From Streptomyces sp. DSM 110735 (GTDB lineage Bacteria; Actinomycetota; Actinomycetes; Streptomycetales; Streptomycetaceae): a stretch of 64,000 nucleotides of DNA. Below the pieces are notes generated by a model. It ran no database searches. It saw only the letters and a list, made by a program, of their open reading frames with translations, and was not told the DNA's origin. The position numbers were made by a program, and so were the translations under genes. The stretch's first letter is position 1; every line of letters starts with the position of its first letter. Location: assembly GCF_016482685.1 (NCBI RefSeq), contig NZ_JACYHF010000026.1, forward strand, positions 1 to 64,000, read 5' to 3'. Shown here in pieces: positions 43,772 through 54,010 of this stretch.

Positions 43772-45102
43772 CCACTCAGATCTTCCAGGCGTCCACGCTG
43801 TACGGCGTGGCCACGCTGGCCGCCGCCCTGGACTCCGGCTGCTTCGCCCCGGCCGACCGGCGCGTCCTGCTCGTCTGCAACAACGCGGCGACCCCGGAGA
43901 CCACGCCCGCCCTGGACCGGATGCCGGGCTTCGAGCGGCTGCGCGACCGCTTCGACGACGTGCTGTCGTACAACGAGACGATCGCCCCGTTCCACCCCGG
44001 CGGCTGGGCGCCCCGCGTGGACGACATGCCCCTGTGGGAGCGGTACGTGCGCCACGAGTGGCGGCTCGGCGACGAGCAGGTGGAGCTGGCGGTCGAGTCG
44101 ATCCAGGTCAACCCCTCGCTCGCGCTCGCCCAGATCTTCACCGGCGCCCCGGTCACCGTGTACGCGGACGGTCTGATGAGTTACGGTCCCACCCGCAACA
44201 AGATCGACCCGCTGGTCGGCACCCGGGTGGACCGGCTGCTCCACCTCGACCTGGTGCCGGGTCTGAAGCCGCTGCTGCTCACCGAGTTCGGCGTCCCCGC
44301 CGAGCTGGTGCCGTCGGCAGCCTTCACCAAGGTGCTGGCCGAACTCGCCGCCACCGACGACGAGTTGCCCGCGCCGGACGAACCCGCGCTGCTGCTCGGG
44401 CAGTACCTGTCCGCGCTGGACATCCTCACCCCGGACGAGGAGGAGGAGCTGCACGTCCGCATGTTGCGCGGCGTGGTCGGGCTCGGGCACACCAGCGTGG
44501 TGTTCAAGCCGCACCCCACCGCCCCGGCCCGCTACGCCCGCACCCTGGAGCGGGAGGCGGAGGAACTCGGCGCTGACCTCACGGTGCTGGACACCCCGGT
44601 GCTGGCGGAGGTGCTCTACCAGCGGATACGTCCCGCGCTTGTCGTCGGCTGCTTCTCCACCGCCCTGCTGACCGCCGCCACGCTCTACGGACTGCCGGTG
44701 GCGCGGACCGGCACCGGGACCCTGCTGGAGCGGCTGGTGCCGTACGAGAACAGCAACCGGGTGCCGGTCACCGTGGTCGACGCGCTGCTGCCGGACCTCG
44801 CCGACCGGGCGGCCGTGATCGAGGGACGGCGAGGCACGACGGTCGGGGAACTGGCGGAGCTGGTGGGCGCGGTGGCCTTCGCCATGCAGCCGAAGATCCT
44901 GCCGCGGTCGCGCCCCGACGCCGAGCGCTTCCTCGCCGCGCACCAGGACGCCGGGACGCTGCGCTACTTCAAGCGCCGTCGGCTCGCCACGCTGGCGCTG
45001 CCCGGCGGGGTGCCCGCCCAACTGGCGTTCATCCCGCGCAACGCCACCGTCCGCCGGGTGGCACGCCGGGCGCGTGTGCTGCGCCGGGTGGTGCGCCGCT
45101 GA
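43768..45102 (+). CDS. Alpha-2,8-polysialyltransferase-like protein
   Basis: A 444-residue protein of the bacterial polysialyltransferase family (GT38-like). It begins FQASTLYGVATLAAAL and carries the motifs expected for it: an acidic D-G pair in VTVYADGLMSYG, the HP motif in VVFKPHPTAP and the S-T motif in VVGCFSTALLTAATLYG. It would polymerise CMP-activated nonulosonic acid. From memory, the equivalent S. coelicolor region has been linked to cell-wall teichulosonic acid (a Kdn polymer), which fits synthase, activator and polymerase here. Confidence 0.8.
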   Translation: MTTQIFQASTLYGVATLAAALDSGCFAPADRRVLLVCNNAATPETTPALDRMPGFERLRDRFDDVLSYNETIAPFHPGGWAPRVDDMPLWERYVRHEWRLGDEQVELAVESIQVNPSLALAQIFTGAPVTVYADGLMSYGPTRNKIDPLVGTRVDRLLHLDLVPGLKPLLLTEFGVPAELVPSAAFTKVLAELAATDDELPAPDEPALLLGQYLSALDILTPDEEEELHVRMLRGVVGLGHTSVVFKPHPTAPARYARTLEREAEELGADLTVLDTPVLAEVLYQRIRPALVVGCFSTALLTAATLYGLPVARTGTGTLLERLVPYENSNRVPVTVVDALLPDLADRAAVIEGRRGTTVGELAELVGAVAFAMQPKILPRSRPDAERFLAAHQDAGTLRYFKRRRLATLALPGGVPAQLAFIPRNATVRRVARRARVLRRVVRR

Positions 45103-45170
45103 CGCGGACCCCGCCCGGCACCGGCGCTCCGCCGCCCCGATCCGCACGACAACCCCCTAGGACCCGGCTC

Positions 45171-46283
45171 ATGACCGCCACACCGCAGCTCGACACGGCT
45201 CCCCTCGTCAGTCCGCCGGAGTCCGCCGTCTCCCGTCCGCGGACGCGGCTGCTCGCCCTGGACGGGCTGCGGCTGGTGGCGGCGCTGATGGTGTGCCTGT
45301 ACCACTACACCGGGCGCGGCGGCACGATCTCCGAGTCCTGGCACCAGAGCCCGTCCGAGGTCTTCCCCCGGCTCTCCCAGGTGGCTCCCTACGGCTGCCT
45401 GGGGGTGCAGTTCTTCTTCGTGATCAGCGGTTTCGTGATCTGCATGAGCGGGTGGGGTCGCAGCCTCGGCGACTTCTTCCGCTCACGGGTGGCCCGGCTC
45501 TACCCGGCGTACTGGGTGGCGCTGGTGCTGGTCACCGCGGCGGCGTTCGTGCTGCCGGTCGTGGTGAAGCCGGTGCGCGCCGACGAGTTCCTGGTGAACC
45601 TGACGATGCTCCAGCAGCCGATGGGCGCCACCCGGATCCTCGGGGTGTGCTGGACCCTGTGGGCGGAGGTGCGCTTCTACGTGCTGTTCGCCCTGTTCGT
45701 GGTCGTGCGCGGGGCGACCTACCGGCGGGTGGTGCTGTTCGCCTGCGTGTGGACGCTGGCCGCCGCGATCTCCACCACCTCCGGCAACGCCCTCACCGAC
45801 GCGGTGGTCATGCCGGAGTACGCGCCGTTCTTCATCGGCGGTCTCGCGCTCTATCTGATCCACCGCTTCGGGAGCAGCCCGCTGCCCTGGGGCATCGTCG
45901 TGATGTCCTGGCTGCTCGGGCAGAGCGCTGCCGTGCGCGACCTGTGGCATCCGGGCGCGCACGGTGACTTCACCCGGCACCCGGTGGTGATCGTCCTGGT
46001 GGTCACGCTCGCCTTCGCCTCGGTGGCGGTCGTCGCGCTGGGCTGGACCCGGTGGGCGTCCTGGCCCTGGCTGGTCACGGCGGGCGCGCTGACGTACCCG
46101 TTCTATCTGGTGCACGAGCACCTGGGCTGGTTCGCCGTACGGATACTGCACCGCGGTCTCGGGCTCGCGCCCTGGCCGACGCTCGCTCTGACGGTGACGG
46201 CGATGCTGGCGCTGGCGTGGCTGCTGCACCGCTTCGTGGAGAAGCCGTTCGGTCCGCGCCTGCGCCGGGCTCTCAAGGGCTGA
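45171..46283 (+). CDS. Acyltransferase 3 (OafA/YrhL-type) membrane protein
   Basis: A 370-residue integral membrane acyltransferase with about ten helices. LALDGLRLVAALMVCLYHY carries the motif His, SRVARLYPAYW the R-x-x-R-like segment and QFFFVISGFVI the second helix. ATG start at 45171, 68 bases behind the polysialyltransferase gene, so it probably O-acetylates or otherwise acylates the polymer. The TetR gene converges 2 bases later. Confidence 0.85.
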   Translation: MTATPQLDTAPLVSPPESAVSRPRTRLLALDGLRLVAALMVCLYHYTGRGGTISESWHQSPSEVFPRLSQVAPYGCLGVQFFFVISGFVICMSGWGRSLGDFFRSRVARLYPAYWVALVLVTAAAFVLPVVVKPVRADEFLVNLTMLQQPMGATRILGVCWTLWAEVRFYVLFALFVVVRGATYRRVVLFACVWTLAAAISTTSGNALTDAVVMPEYAPFFIGGLALYLIHRFGSSPLPWGIVVMSWLLGQSAAVRDLWHPGAHGDFTRHPVVIVLVVTLAFASVAVVALGWTRWASWPWLVTAGALTYPFYLVHEHLGWFAVRILHRGLGLAPWPTLALTVTAMLALAWLLHRFVEKPFGPRLRRALKG

Positions 46284-46285
46284 CC

Positions 46286-46936
46286 TCAGCCGATCTTGTA
46301 CCGCGCCCCGATCCCGGCCACGATCAGCGCCAGCCCCTCCTCGAACTGCTCGTCGTAATTCTCGAAGAGGAACGGTCCCGCCTCGGCGGCGAGGGGGAAC
46401 TCCGCCAGGCGGCGGGTGCGTTCGGCGAGGTCGTAGCCCTCGCGGAGTTCGCCGGACAGGGGGCGTACGCCCTGTTCCTCGGTGACGAAACCGATCGTGT
46501 ACATGTTCGCGGTGCGGGCGGCATTGACCGCCTGGGCGAGGGTGAAACCGGCGGCGGTGAAGACGCGCAGGTGGGACTCCATCGCGCTGCCGTGCTCGGT
46601 GCCGGTGAAGCGGGTGCCGCTGAAGACCTTGGCGCCGTCGCGGTAGGTGAGCAGGGCGGCGCGCAGTCCGCGGTTGGTCCGGTACAGGCGCTCCTGCCAG
46701 GTGTCGGCGGGGTCGAGTGACACGCCTGCCATCATGCGGCGGTACATCTCGGTCGCCATCTCGTCGAGCAGCGCCTGTTTGTCCTTGAAGTGCCAGTAGA
46801 GCGCGGGCGCCTTGACGTCCAGCTCCCGGGCGATGGCGCGCAGGGTCAGACCGTCCAGACCGGTCTCGTTCAGGAGCCTGAGTGCCGTGTCCGCGACCCG
46901 TCGGCGGTCGAGGGGGGCGCGTCGTTCCGTACTCAC
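46286..46936 (-). CDS. TetR-family regulator with TetR_C domain
   Basis: A 216-residue repressor. The helix-turn-helix is LTLRAIARELDVKAPALYWHF, almost identical to tetracycline-repressor-type proteins, and the C-terminal ligand domain contains GTRFTGTEHGSAMESH. GTG start. It is divergent from a flavin monooxygenase, with two palindromes CTTAACGnCGTTAAG in between. It very probably represses both genes and responds to the substrate of the monooxygenase. Confidence 0.9.
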   Translation of the reverse strand: MSTERRAPLDRRRVADTALRLLNETGLDGLTLRAIARELDVKAPALYWHFKDKQALLDEMATEMYRRMMAGVSLDPADTWQERLYRTNRGLRAALLTYRDGAKVFSGTRFTGTEHGSAMESHLRVFTAAGFTLAQAVNAARTANMYTIGFVTEEQGVRPLSGELREGYDLAERTRRLAEFPLAAEAGPFLFENYDEQFEEGLALIVAGIGARYKIG

Positions 46937-46952
46937 GGGGAACAGCTTGACA

Positions 46953-46969
46953 CCTTAACGCCGTTAAGG
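46953..46969. promoter_or_regulatory. TetR-type operator, copy 1
   Basis: A perfect 17-base palindrome, CCTTAACGCCGTTAAGG, 16 bases upstream of the tetR-type start codon. Confidence 0.8.
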
Positions 46970-46990
46970 GCATCCTCGTGAGCGGCGGCA

Positions 46991-47005
46991 CTTAACAGCG
47001 TTAAG
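46991..47005. promoter_or_regulatory. TetR-type operator, copy 2
   Basis: CTTAACAGCGTTAAG, a one-mismatch palindrome of the same type as 46953-46969, centres 37 bases apart. Its right edge overlaps the AAGGAG ribosome site of the monooxygenase gene. Confidence 0.8.
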
Positions 47006-47015
47006 GAGATATGCC

Positions 47016-48407
47016 ATGAATGCCCTGGTGGACGTACTGATCGTGGGGGCGGGTCCGACCGGGCTCACCCTCGGCGCCGACCTGGCCCGGCGCGGGGTGG
47101 ACGCGCTGGTCGTGGAGCGGGCGGAGACGCTCTTCCCCGGCTCGCGCGGCAAAGGACTCCAGCCGCGCACCATGGAGGTCTTCGACGACCTCGGCGTGCT
47201 GGACGCGATCCGCGCGAGCGGCGGTCCGTACCCGGCGCGCGTGATCTGGAAGAACGGCGAACAGGTCGGCGCGGCGCCCATGTTCGACCCCGTGGAGCCG
47301 GACGAGGGCGCGCCCTACTCCGAGCCCTGGATGGTGCCCCAGTGGCGCACGCAGGAGATCCTCGCCGCGCGCCTGACCGAGCTGGGCGGCACGGTCGCCT
47401 TCGGACGCGAGCTGACGGACCTCGCGCAGGACGCGGAGGGCGTCACGGCGTCCTTCGCGGACGGTACGCAGATCCGCGCGCGCTATCTGGTCGCGGCGGA
47501 CGGCGGTCGCTCGGCGGTACGGCGCGCGGTCGGCATCGGGATGACCGGCGAGAGCGTGGACCCGAGCCCGTTCCTCGTCGCCGACGTGCGGGTGCGCGGG
47601 CTCGGCCGGGAGCACTGGCACACCTTCCCCGGCGAGGGCGGCACCGGTCTGATGCTCTGCCCGCTCGCGGGTACGGACGACTTCCAGCTCGCGGCGCGGC
47701 TCCCCGAGGACACCGCGCCCGACCTGACCCTGGAGGGCATCCGCCAACTGGTCGGCGCCTTCACCCACCTCGACCCCGAGGACGTCACCGAGCTGCGCTG
47801 GGCGTCCGACTTCCGCCCGAGGGCAGCCCTCGCGGACCGCTTCCGCGCGGGCCGGGTCTTCCTCGCCGGGGACGCCGCCCATGTGCACTCACCGGCGGGC
47901 GGACAGGGGCTGAACACCAGCGTCCAGGACGCCTACAACCTCGGCTGGAAGCTGGGCGCGGTGCTCCGCGACGGCGCCCCGGAGGCGCTGCTCGGCACCT
48001 ACGAGTCCGAGCGCCGCGCCAACGCCGCCGCGATGCTCGACCTCTCCACCGGCGTCCACCGGGGCGAGGTCCGGCGCGGGAAGGCGACCGTGCAGCTCGG
48101 CGTCGGCTACCCGGACTCCGCCCTGAGCGAGGACACCCGCCGGACCCCCTCCGGCATCCGCGCGGGCGACCGCGCGCCGGACGGCACGGTGGACGGCGTA
48201 CGCCTCTTCGACGCCTTCCGCGGCCCGCACTGGACCCTGCTCGGCGCCCCCGCCCCGCACGACGGCATCCGCGCCCTCCCGGCGGCTCCCGCCTCCTACG
48301 GCTCCGGCGTCTTCCTCGTCCGTCCCGACGGATACGTGGGCTGGGCGGGCGACTCGGCCGACGGGATCGGGGGCTACCTCACCCGCGTCGGACGGACCGC
48401 TTCCTAG
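47016..48407 (+). CDS. FAD-dependent aromatic monooxygenase (PHBH/rifampicin-monooxygenase-like)
   Basis: A 463-residue class A flavoprotein hydroxylase. It has the dinucleotide motif GAGPTGLTLG near residue 11, the DG motif VAADGGRSAVRR near residue 160 and the second FAD motif FLAGDAAHVHSPAGGQGLN around residue 290. A thioredoxin-like C-terminal part is short. AAGGAG lies 7 bases before the ATG. Substrates of such enzymes include aromatic antibiotics and phenols. With the TetR partner it may be a drug-modifying or catabolic unit; that is inference. Confidence 0.88.
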   Translation: MNALVDVLIVGAGPTGLTLGADLARRGVDALVVERAETLFPGSRGKGLQPRTMEVFDDLGVLDAIRASGGPYPARVIWKNGEQVGAAPMFDPVEPDEGAPYSEPWMVPQWRTQEILAARLTELGGTVAFGRELTDLAQDAEGVTASFADGTQIRARYLVAADGGRSAVRRAVGIGMTGESVDPSPFLVADVRVRGLGREHWHTFPGEGGTGLMLCPLAGTDDFQLAARLPEDTAPDLTLEGIRQLVGAFTHLDPEDVTELRWASDFRPRAALADRFRAGRVFLAGDAAHVHSPAGGQGLNTSVQDAYNLGWKLGAVLRDGAPEALLGTYESERRANAAAMLDLSTGVHRGEVRRGKATVQLGVGYPDSALSEDTRRTPSGIRAGDRAPDGTVDGVRLFDAFRGPHWTLLGAPAPHDGIRALPAAPASYGSGVFLVRPDGYVGWAGDSADGIGGYLTRVGRTAS

Positions 48408-48432
48408 AGCCTGTCCGCCGGACAGGCTCTAG
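48404..48432. repeat. 29-bp palindrome containing both flanking stop codons
   Basis: CTAGAGCCTGTCC, a 3-base loop and GGACAGGCTCTAG. The monooxygenase stop (TAG, 48405-48407) lies in the left arm and the LysE-type gene stop in the right arm. It is a bidirectional hairpin with the same CCTGTCC core as the 169-bp element at 9743-9911. Confidence 0.85.
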
Positions 48433-49082
48433 ACGGCGGACGCCAGCGACAGCTTCACCGCGAAGCCGAGGAACAGCACCCCCGCCGCCGAAGTGGCCGT
48501 CGCCGACAGCCGCTTGCGGCGGCGGAAGGCGGCCGACAGGCGGGTGCCGCCGAATATCAGCGCGGTGAGGTAGAGGAAGCTGAACGCCTGGGCGAAGGCG
48601 CCGAGGACGACGAAGGACAGCGCCGGGTAGGCGTAGCCGGGGTCGACGAACTGGACGAAGAAGGCGACGAAGAACAGGATCGCCTTCGGGTTGAACAGGC
48701 TCACCACCAGCGCCCGCCGGAACGGCCGTTCGTCCGCCGCGGGCTGCTCGCCCGTCTCCGCCGGGGCAGCCTCGCGCCGGGTGCGCCAGAGCTGCCACGC
48801 GGCCCGCATCATGCCGATCGCCAGCCAGGTCAGATACCCGGCACCGGCGTACTTCACGATCCCGAACAGCACCGCGTTCGCCTGGAGCAGCGAGGCCACA
48901 CCCGCCGCCGACAGCGTCATCAGCACGGTGTCGCCGCACCACACACCGGCGGCTGCCGTATAGCCCGCGCGCACACCCTTGCGGGCGGCCACGGACAGCA
49001 CGTAGAGCGAGTTGGGACCGGGCAGCAGCACGATCAGGACGAGCCCTGCCAGGTAGGTGGGGAGATCGATGACGCCGAACAT
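48429..49082 (-). CDS. LysE/RhtB-family amino-acid exporter
   Basis: A 217-residue protein with about six helices. The family signature LPGPNSLYVLSVAARKGVRAG is at residues 20-40, with NPKAILFFVAFFVQFV in helix four. A hydrophilic loop of about 30 residues sits in the middle. LeuE/RhtB proteins export amino acids or homoserine lactone-like compounds. The ATG start is near the divergent end of the region. It shares the palindromic terminator with the monooxygenase. Confidence 0.88.
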   Translation of the reverse strand: MFGVIDLPTYLAGLVLIVLLPGPNSLYVLSVAARKGVRAGYTAAAGVWCGDTVLMTLSAAGVASLLQANAVLFGIVKYAGAGYLTWLAIGMMRAAWQLWRTRREAAPAETGEQPAADERPFRRALVVSLFNPKAILFFVAFFVQFVDPGYAYPALSFVVLGAFAQAFSFLYLTALIFGGTRLSAAFRRRKRLSATATSAAGVLFLGFAVKLSLASAV

Positions 49083-49197
49083 GCAGGGAGTGTCGCACGG
49101 GGCACCGACAGTGCCTATGGCGCGGGTCTCAGCAGACCAGGGCGGTCCCCGGTGCCGCCCCGGCTCCGGTCCGCCCCCGGGTCAGGTCCCCTCGTCC

Positions 49198-50796
<1,599 letters not shown>

Positions 50797-50873
50797 GGCC
50801 GCCTCCGGGAGGTGCGCGCGCGTTCCCCCCGTCGTGTAGTTCAACGCGGGGCGCGCGGGGAAGCATCCCGGGC

Positions 50874-51698
50874 ATGAGGAATCCGGGGAGAACCGCCGTC
50901 GTGCTCGCCTCGGTCGCCGCTCTCGCCGCGCTCTGCGGCTGCACGGTGACGCCTCCGGACGGCGCCGACGGCAAGCACCGCTCGCCGCTGCGCGTGGAGC
51001 TGCCGTCGGGCGCGCCGCGTACGGGCACGTCCGCCGCGCCCGGCACCTCGACGCCCGTCGCCGGTGCCCGGGTGCTGTGGTCGCGCGGCGACAGCGGTTC
51101 GGGGGTGCGCGAGCTGCAGGCGCGGCTGCGGCAGCTCGACTGGCTCTTCGACGGGCCGACGGGGAGTTACGACGATCTGACCGAGAAGGCGGTCAGCGGT
51201 TTCCAGGGCAAGCGCGGGCTGCCGAGGACGGGCCGCACGGACACGGTCACCTGGCAGCGGCTGGTGGCGATGACGCACCGACCGGGCACGTGGGAGCTGT
51301 ACCTGATGGGCGGTCAGCCCGCCGCCGCGCCCGATCCGCGCTGTCTGACCGGCCGGGTGCTGTGCATCGACAAGACCAGCCGGACGCTGCGCTGGATGAC
51401 GAACGGGCGGACCCTCTCCACGATGTCCGTCCGCTTCGGCTCGCAGTACTCCCCCACCCGCGAAGGTGTGTTCCACGTCTACTGGAAATCCCGGCACCAT
51501 GTGTCGACGCTCTACGACTCCCCGATGCCGTACGCCCTGTTCTTCAGCGGCGGACAGGCTGTGCACTACTCGTACGACTTCGCGGCGCGGGGTTACGCGG
51601 GCGGCTCGCACGGCTGTGTCAACGTGCGGGACGAGCAGGCGATCGCCTCGCTGTTCGCGCAGGTGAGGGTGGGCGACAAGGTTGTCGTCTCCTGGTGA
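50874..51698 (+). CDS. L,D-transpeptidase with peptidoglycan-binding domain, probable lipoprotein
   Basis: A 274-residue cell-wall enzyme. A signal peptide with a plausible lipobox (LCGC, Cys23) leads into a Ser/Thr/Pro linker. A PG_binding_1 domain follows (SGSGVRELQARLRQLDWLFD). The YkuD catalytic domain from about residue 155 has RTLSTMSVRFG and the active-site SHGCVNVRD (catalytic Cys). It forms 3-3 cross-links or attaches proteins to peptidoglycan. ATG start; divergent from the mutase gene. Confidence 0.88.
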   Translation: MRNPGRTAVVLASVAALAALCGCTVTPPDGADGKHRSPLRVELPSGAPRTGTSAAPGTSTPVAGARVLWSRGDSGSGVRELQARLRQLDWLFDGPTGSYDDLTEKAVSGFQGKRGLPRTGRTDTVTWQRLVAMTHRPGTWELYLMGGQPAAAPDPRCLTGRVLCIDKTSRTLRWMTNGRTLSTMSVRFGSQYSPTREGVFHVYWKSRHHVSTLYDSPMPYALFFSGGQAVHYSYDFAARGYAGGSHGCVNVRDEQAIASLFAQVRVGDKVVVSW

Positions 51699-51893
51699 AG
51701 CGGTGAAGCGGGGCGCGGGCGGGACCGGGGGAACATGTCCCGCCCGCGCCGGGGTGCACGAGCCGTGGGTACGGGGGGAACCCCGGCTCAGTGCGACGGC
51801 CGATGACCAGTCGGCTCACTCTGTACTGCGTCACCGGCTCCAGAAACGTCACACCTTTGCCGAAGAAATTTCCGCGCCGGGTAAAACCGCAGG

Positions 51894-53033
51894 TCAGAGG
51901 GTGCTGAAGGTGGGGCTGGGGGTGCCGGTCGGGAGGTCCGCCGGGCTGGGGGCGACGGGGAGGACGTAGGCGGAGGGGACGGGGGTGGCGAGACCGTTGC
52001 GGTGGTGGTGGAGGGTGCGGTCGCGGTCCTTGCGGGGGTGGCCGTCACCGGAGCCGGAGCCGGAGTCGCCGTCACCGTCGTCCGATCCGCCCGGGCTGTC
52101 GGACCGGTGGCCGTCGCCGAAGCGGCCGAGGGGACCCTCGGTGTCGACGCCACCGGGCACGGGCACGACCGGCAGACCGTCCCGGCGGCTCGACAGCACG
52201 GCCGCGCAGTACGTCTTCACCCGCGCCGAGCCGCCCGCGACGCCCTCCAGCGCACGGCGGCGCCCCGCCTCGGGCTCCCGCCCGGCGCGCAGATCACGGC
52301 AAGCGGCGACGGCTGCCCGCCACCGGGTGCCGGGCCTGCGGGAACCGGTGCCGGGCTCTGTCGCCCTGCCGGTGTCCTGGTCGGCACCGCCCGCCGCCTC
52401 GGGCGGGGCGTCACCGGGGTCGGCGGACCCGCTCGCGCTGGGGGTGGGTCCGGTGTCGCCGGACGGTCCCGGCGACGACGGCAGCCGGGAGCGCCCCGGC
52501 GTCACGGCGGCGGACACGGACGCGCCGGGGTCGGGCCGCTCCTGCCGGAACGGTCCGGGCAGCACCCCGCTCCCGGCCGCCACGGCCACCCCGCCGAGCG
52601 TCCCGACAGCCACGGCGGCGGCCAGCGCCATCCGCACGGGCCGACCCCACCGCACGCGGCGCGCACGCACGGGGCGCCGCGGCTGGGCACCGATGTGGAC
52701 GACGCCGGCGTCGAGGTCGAGACGGTGGAACTCGCCCACGGAGGAGTCGGGTTGAGAAACGGAGACGTCACGAACGGCGCCCACCGACACCTCGGCCACC
52801 AGGGGAACGTCGACCCCACGCCCCGCCCTCGCCGTCCGGAACGCGGCCAACGCCGCTTCCTCGCCCGGGAGTTCGTCCTTGGCCGGAACCGCGGAGTCGG
52901 CAAGGACCGCCAGCAGGGACGCCAACCGGGCACCCTCGTCGGGGACCCGGTCGTCGGAGGATCGCGGCGGCTCGCCGTTCAGCAGACGTTCCGACGTCTC
53001 GAGGTCCAGCCACTCGTCGTGCTCGTCGGCCAT
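51894..53033 (-). CDS. Single-pass membrane protein, putative anti-sigma partner
   Basis: A 379-residue protein. The cytoplasmic N-terminal region of about 130 residues (DEWLDLETSERLLNGEPP, LASLLAVLADSAVP) resembles anti-sigma factors and ends at one transmembrane helix (MALAAAVAVGTLGGVAVAAG). The external part is a Ser/Pro/Gly/Asp-rich low-complexity stalk with only a few ordered residues (ARVKTYCAAV). Its ATG overlaps the sigma-factor stop by one base, so the pair is translationally coupled. I infer it binds the upstream ECF sigma factor; no known zinc anti-sigma motif was seen. Confidence 0.7.
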   Translation of the reverse strand: MADEHDEWLDLETSERLLNGEPPRSSDDRVPDEGARLASLLAVLADSAVPAKDELPGEEAALAAFRTARAGRGVDVPLVAEVSVGAVRDVSVSQPDSSVGEFHRLDLDAGVVHIGAQPRRPVRARRVRWGRPVRMALAAAVAVGTLGGVAVAAGSGVLPGPFRQERPDPGASVSAAVTPGRSRLPSSPGPSGDTGPTPSASGSADPGDAPPEAAGGADQDTGRATEPGTGSRRPGTRWRAAVAACRDLRAGREPEAGRRRALEGVAGGSARVKTYCAAVLSSRRDGLPVVPVPGGVDTEGPLGRFGDGHRSDSPGGSDDGDGDSGSGSGDGHPRKDRDRTLHHHRNGLATPVPSAYVLPVAPSPADLPTGTPSPTFSTL

Positions 53034-53695
53034 CACATGTCCCTCTGCGTCCGCGCACGCGCAGGCGTCACACTCGCGGGCGCGACGGTACGGGCGCGGG
53101 GTCCTCGCTGGGGCGGCAGGGCGTCGAGTCCACCGGTCGACTCCGGGTCGGGACCGAGGAGTTCGGCGAGGCGCTTCAGACCCCGGTGCGCGGCGGTGCG
53201 GACCGCTCCCGCGCGCTTGCCGAGCGTCTCGGCGGCGGACTTGGCGTCCAGACCGACCACCACGCGCAGCACCACCGCCTCGGCCTGGTCCTGCGGCAGA
53301 CGCGCGATGAGCGAGAGGGTGCCGTCGGTGGCCAGTGCCTCCATCGCCTCACCGGCGGTGTCCGACTCGGCGGCGCGGCCGGTCAGTTCGGTCTCGTCGC
53401 CGCCTATCAGCGGGCGGCGTCCGCGCATCCGTATGTGGTCCAGGGCGCGGTTGCGGGCTATCCGCGCCGCCCACCCCCGGAACCGGTCGGCGTCTCCGCT
53501 GAACCGGTCGAGGTCGCGGGCGATCTGGAGCCATGCCTCGGACGTGACGTCCTCGGCGTCCGGCTCCCCCACCAGCGTGCGCACATAGCCGAGCAGCCGT
53601 GGATGCACCGCGCGGTACACCGTGCGGAAGGCTTCCTCGTCACCGCCCTGGGCCGCGCGCACCGCGGCGGTCAGCTCCGCGTCGTCCCCCTGCAC
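53033..53695 (-). CDS. ECF sigma factor
   Basis: A 220-residue ECF sigma factor. Region 2 contains YVRTLVGEPDAEDVTSEAWL and FRGWAARIARNRALDHIRMR. Region 4 contains ARLPQDQAEAVVLRVVVGLD and the recognition helix AGAVRTAAHRGLKRL. GTG start at 53695. It is coupled to the membrane protein downstream. The long basic/Pro C-terminus beyond region 4 is low-complexity. From memory it corresponds to an S. coelicolor ECF factor at about SCO4866; its target genes are unknown. Confidence 0.88.
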   Translation of the reverse strand: MQGDDAELTAAVRAAQGGDEEAFRTVYRAVHPRLLGYVRTLVGEPDAEDVTSEAWLQIARDLDRFSGDADRFRGWAARIARNRALDHIRMRGRRPLIGGDETELTGRAAESDTAGEAMEALATDGTLSLIARLPQDQAEAVVLRVVVGLDAKSAAETLGKRAGAVRTAAHRGLKRLAELLGPDPESTGGLDALPPQRGPRARTVAPASVTPARARTQRDM

Positions 53696-54010
53696 CGCAC
53701 TCCCTTACGCCTGTCTGGTGGTCGGCGCGAAAGGCACGTTACGGCCTGAAACAGTGCCCCGTCCATGTCTGTAGAAGATGCAACTGACTCGTGATCCATT
53801 GGGTGTGACACAAGCCGCACTCCCGACGCTGTACGAGATGCGGGCCGCACCCAGACCCGCCACCCGCGACGGCCGGGGCCTCTCCTGTGGGGGGTGGCGG
53901 CCCCGGCCGTCGCTTCGACTTCTCCCCCCTCCCTCCCGCGGCGATGCCCTGTCCGGCAGCCCCCGTACGCTTCTCCGTTCACGTAACAACGACAGAGACG
54001 ACGGGATTCG
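53696..54010. promoter_or_regulatory. Intergenic region with long hairpin between divergent genes
   Basis: 315 bases between the ECF gene and the membrane-protein gene. A 15-base perfect inverted repeat, GCGACGGCCGGGGCC (53866-53880) and its complement (53899-53913), encloses an 18-base G-rich loop. As both flanking genes are transcribed away from it, it is more likely a leader hairpin or an undetected small transcript's terminator than a terminator of either gene. Confidence 0.6.

Noticed and set aside
46286..48407. Tetracycline-resistance locus
   Set aside because: The TetR-type HTH and divergent flavin monooxygenase resemble one, but TetX identity cannot be supported; the substrate is left open.
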